From NCBI GenBank assembly GCA_040880365.1, contig JBBDIO010000035.1, positions 1 through 8,151 of the forward strand: a stretch of DNA of 8,151 nt, written 5' to 3'. The notes under the pieces are model-generated. The model saw nothing but the letters and a program-made list of their open reading frames with translations, made no database searches and was not told the origin of the DNA. The position numbers were made by a program, and so were the translations under genes. Positions 6,666 to 8,151 of this stretch are shown here, one piece after another; the stretch's first letter is position 1, and every line of letters starts with the position of its first letter. This DNA comes from JBBDIO01 sp040880365. Its GTDB lineage: Bacteria > Chloroflexota > Anaerolineae > Caldilineales > Caldilineaceae.

Positions 6666-6692
6666 TTGACAGCCCTTTGCTTATGGTATAAT
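6666..6692 (+). promoter_or_regulatory. Sigma-70-type promoter for mreB
   Basis: A perfect TTGACA (6666-6671) and a perfect TATAAT (6687-6692) with the TGG extension (6684-6686) are separated by 15 nt, shorter than the usual 17. The expected start is near 6699, giving a leader of about 59 nt. The short spacer may be offset by the extended -10. Confidence 0.75.
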
Positions 6693-6734
6693 TTCTAGAT
6701 TCGACATCCGAATGACAAGTCCTGCGCGCTGCGC

Positions 6735-6761
6735 ATGAAAAAGGAACGTTACGGCGAGTGA
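6735..6761 (+). CDS. Possible 8-codon leader ORF overlapping the mreB start
   Basis: ATG at 6735 opens MKKERYGE and stops with TGA at 6759-6761, which overlaps the mreB GTG as GTGA. Its AAG-GAA codons also supply the AAGGA that would serve as the mreB ribosome binding site, 12 nt from the GTG. No Shine-Dalgarno precedes it, and a small hairpin (TGCGC at 6723-6727 with GCGCA at 6731-6735) covers its start. It may couple translation to mreB or be chance. Confidence 0.3.
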   Translation: MKKERYGE

Positions 6762-7828
6762 TTAACCCATTTGATTGGCTTTTAGGTCTGTTCTCTTTAG
6801 ACATTGGTATCGACCTGGGCACAGCCAACACGCTGGTACATGTGAAGAACCGGGGGATCGTCATCAATGAACCTTCGGTTGTGGCAATCGATAAATCCTC
6901 GCGCCGTCGCAATGCAGTGAAGGCCATTGGCAATGACGCCAAAGAGATGGTAGGGCGCACACCGGCCCATATTGTGGCGATCCGACCGCTGCAGGATGGT
7001 GTGATCTCCGATTTTGACGTGACGGAGCAGATGATCCACCATTTTATCGGCAAGGTACATGGCAATCGGGCGTTTGGCACGGCGCGCCCGCGCGTGGTCA
7101 TCGGGATTCCTTCGGGCGTGACCGAAGTGGAAAAGCGTGCGGTGCGCGATGCCGCGATTAGCGCGGGCGCACGCGAGGCGGGGCTGGTCGAAGAGCCGAT
7201 GGCGGCCGCGATTGGCGCAGGTCTGCCCGTGACCGAGTCGGTCGGCTCTATGATTGTAGATATTGGCGGTGGCACAACCGAAGTCGCCGTGATCTCGCTG
7301 GGCGGCATTGTGGTCTCGCGCTCGATCCGGGTTGCCGGCGATGAGATGAACGAAGACATTGTGAATTATGCGCGCCAGAAATATAACCTGCTGATTGGGC
7401 TGCGTATGGCCGAACGCACCAAGATCGAAATCGGCTCGGCCTATCCTATGGAACGCGAGCGCACGATGATCTTGCGGGGGCGCAATCTGGTGACTGGTCT
7501 GCCCGAAGCGGTGGAAGTCAGCTCGGTGGAAATTCGCGAGGCGCTTTCGGGGTCGGTGCAGGTGATTGTGGATGCGGTCAAGGCCACGCTGGATGAGACG
7601 CCGCCCGAATTGGTCGCCGATCTGATGGAATATGGCATTGTATTGGCGGGTGGCGGCGCGCTTTTGCACGGGCTGGCACAGCGTTTGCAAGATGAAACGC
7701 GGATGCATGTGTATGTGGCCGATAATCCGCTGACCGCCGTTGTCATGGGCACAGGCATGATTTTGGAAAAGCCGGAATTTTATCGCGAAACCCTTACCAC
7801 TATGCAGCGCAAGAGTACCATTCATTAA
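6758..7828 (+). CDS. mreB: Rod-shape-determining actin homologue MreB
   Basis: MreB polymerises with ATP into membrane-associated filaments that organise lateral cell-wall synthesis. The 356-residue protein is full length for the family. Nucleotide-binding motifs are all present: phosphate 1 DLGTANT (19-25), VVIGIPSGVTEVEKRAV (113-129), EEPMAAAIGAG (145-155), phosphate 2 DIGGGTTE (168-175), and the adenosine motif LAGGGALLHGL (296-306). The first 13 residues (MINPFDWLLGLFS) could form an amphipathic membrane-binding helix, as in some MreB proteins. The start is GTG; there is a stop in frame at 6713-6715 and no upstream ATG in frame, and the usual MreB opening follows at once. AAGGA lies 12 nt upstream, a little far. 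It is expressed from the strong promoter at 6666-6692 and precedes mreC by 191 bp. Confidence 0.97.
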   Translation: MINPFDWLLGLFSLDIGIDLGTANTLVHVKNRGIVINEPSVVAIDKSSRRRNAVKAIGNDAKEMVGRTPAHIVAIRPLQDGVISDFDVTEQMIHHFIGKVHGNRAFGTARPRVVIGIPSGVTEVEKRAVRDAAISAGAREAGLVEEPMAAAIGAGLPVTESVGSMIVDIGGGTTEVAVISLGGIVVSRSIRVAGDEMNEDIVNYARQKYNLLIGLRMAERTKIEIGSAYPMERERTMILRGRNLVTGLPEAVEVSSVEIREALSGSVQVIVDAVKATLDETPPELVADLMEYGIVLAGGGALLHGLAQRLQDETRMHVYVADNPLTAVVMGTGMILEKPEFYRETLTTMQRKSTIH

Positions 7829-7961
7829 CCCAATGCCATTGAATACGGTGTGTTTTCTGCATACAGCCTGTTTTGTGTGCATGGATGGCGTCAACTGTCG
7901 CCGTCCAACTGTCGTCACCGGGTCATGGGGCGTAGATTTTCGGCATTTGGTTGCCCGACGG

Positions 7962-7980
7962 TCGGCGTGGCGCACGCCGA
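7962..7980. other. Hairpin in the mreB-mreC spacer
   Basis: TCGGCGT (7962-7968) and ACGCCGA (7974-7980) form a 7-bp stem with a 5-nt loop, 39 bp before the mreC start. A run of five T (7996-8000) follows only after 15 nt, so it is a poor intrinsic terminator; partial attenuation or an mRNA-processing site is possible. The rest of the 191-bp spacer shows only a 9-bp direct repeat, CAACTGTCG (7892-7900 and 7906-7914). Confidence 0.4.
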
Positions 7981-8019
7981 AGGTAGCACTCCGCATTTTT
8001 ACTCCACTCCAATTCAACT

Positions 8020-8151
8020 ATGCGTAATTTAGATCGAAGACCGTGGTCTTTTGGCGATGTTGGCATCCGTCTGGTGATTCTGGGCCTGGCGGCGATTTTG
8101 CTGATGGCGCTGCAAGTGACAGGCCGTTTGCAGGCCGTGCAGAGCGCGGTG
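8020..8151 (+). CDS. mreC: MreC, N-terminal fragment (runs off the window)
   Basis: Forty-four codons are visible. The product starts MRNLDRRPWSFGDVG, with one hydrophobic segment (about 17-33) followed by GRLQAVQSA, the beginning of the expected periplasm-facing coiled coil. This topology and the position directly after mreB identify MreC, the bitopic scaffold linking MreB to MreD, RodA and PBP2. The start is fixed: a stop lies in frame at 7984-7986 and no other usable start codon is found between. No Shine-Dalgarno is seen before the ATG. The rest of the gene is outside the window. Confidence 0.85.
   Translation, partial: MRNLDRRPWSFGDVGIRLVILGLAAILLMALQVTGRLQAVQSAV

Larger units (their letters stand above)
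6388..6757. other. Divergent regulatory spacer between tilS and mreB
   Basis: This 370-bp stretch separates the leftward tilS operon from the rightward mre genes. It holds the tilS 5' leader and -10 box, a strong hairpin, a 10-bp palindrome, the mreB promoter and an 8-codon leader ORF, each listed separately. I see no convincing full-length gene in it. Confidence 0.75.

Noticed and set aside
7833..8027. A 64-codon frame between mreB and mreC
   Set aside because: It overlaps the mreC start, has no ribosome binding site or recognisable features, and its Cys/Arg-rich composition looks like chance translation.

Overview
This is an 8.15 kb, GC-rich, gene-dense chromosomal window. It looks like a draft or metagenome assembly, because it contains a run of exactly 100 N. 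No gene was recognised well enough to name the organism. The GC-rich coding, the Pro/Thr linker followed by a bacterial SH3 domain, the mixed housekeeping operon and the mreB-mreC pair would fit a Chloroflexota-type bacterium. That is an inference, not a demonstrated assignment.

Layout: two divergent transcription units start from a spacer at about 6388-6757. Leftward (minus strand), in transcription order, come tilS (tRNA-Ile lysidine synthetase, 6387 to 4556, interrupted by the N run), a 92-residue protein of unknown function (4526 to 4248), an RlmI-type 23S rRNA m5C methyltransferase (4251 to 2902), a CoA-pyrophosphatase-type Nudix hydrolase (2912 to 2175) and, after a 166-bp spacer, a membrane-anchored GH99/GH71-like glycoside hydrolase with an SH3b domain (2008 to 68). 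The first four genes are tightly packed (29-nt gap, 4-nt ATGA overlap, 11-nt overlap) and look like one translationally coupled operon for RNA modification and metabolite housekeeping. Rightward (plus strand) lie mreB (6758 to 7828) and the first 44 codons of mreC (from 8020, running off the edge), the start of the cell-shape/elongasome cluster.

The firmest new result concerns the assembly. The 100-N block at 5092-5191 is flanked on both sides by the same 19-nt sequence, ending exactly at each gap edge. Collapsing those two copies and deleting the N run gives one uninterrupted 570-codon tilS frame that joins the PP-loop half to the C-terminal half. As deposited, the gap shifts the frame and creates two chimeric false ORFs. 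The gap is therefore probably an unmerged contig overlap rather than missing DNA.

Regulatory signals visible by eye include three promoters with extended -10 elements: one each for mreB and tilS, and one in front of the small unknown gene that would give a leaderless mRNA. There is also an 8-codon leader ORF overlapping the mreB GTG start, a strong hairpin in the divergent spacer, and a set of three phased 12-bp repeats upstream of the glycoside hydrolase. I see no RNA genes, CRISPR array, transposase, phage gene or defence system, and no evidence of an undescribed multi-gene system.
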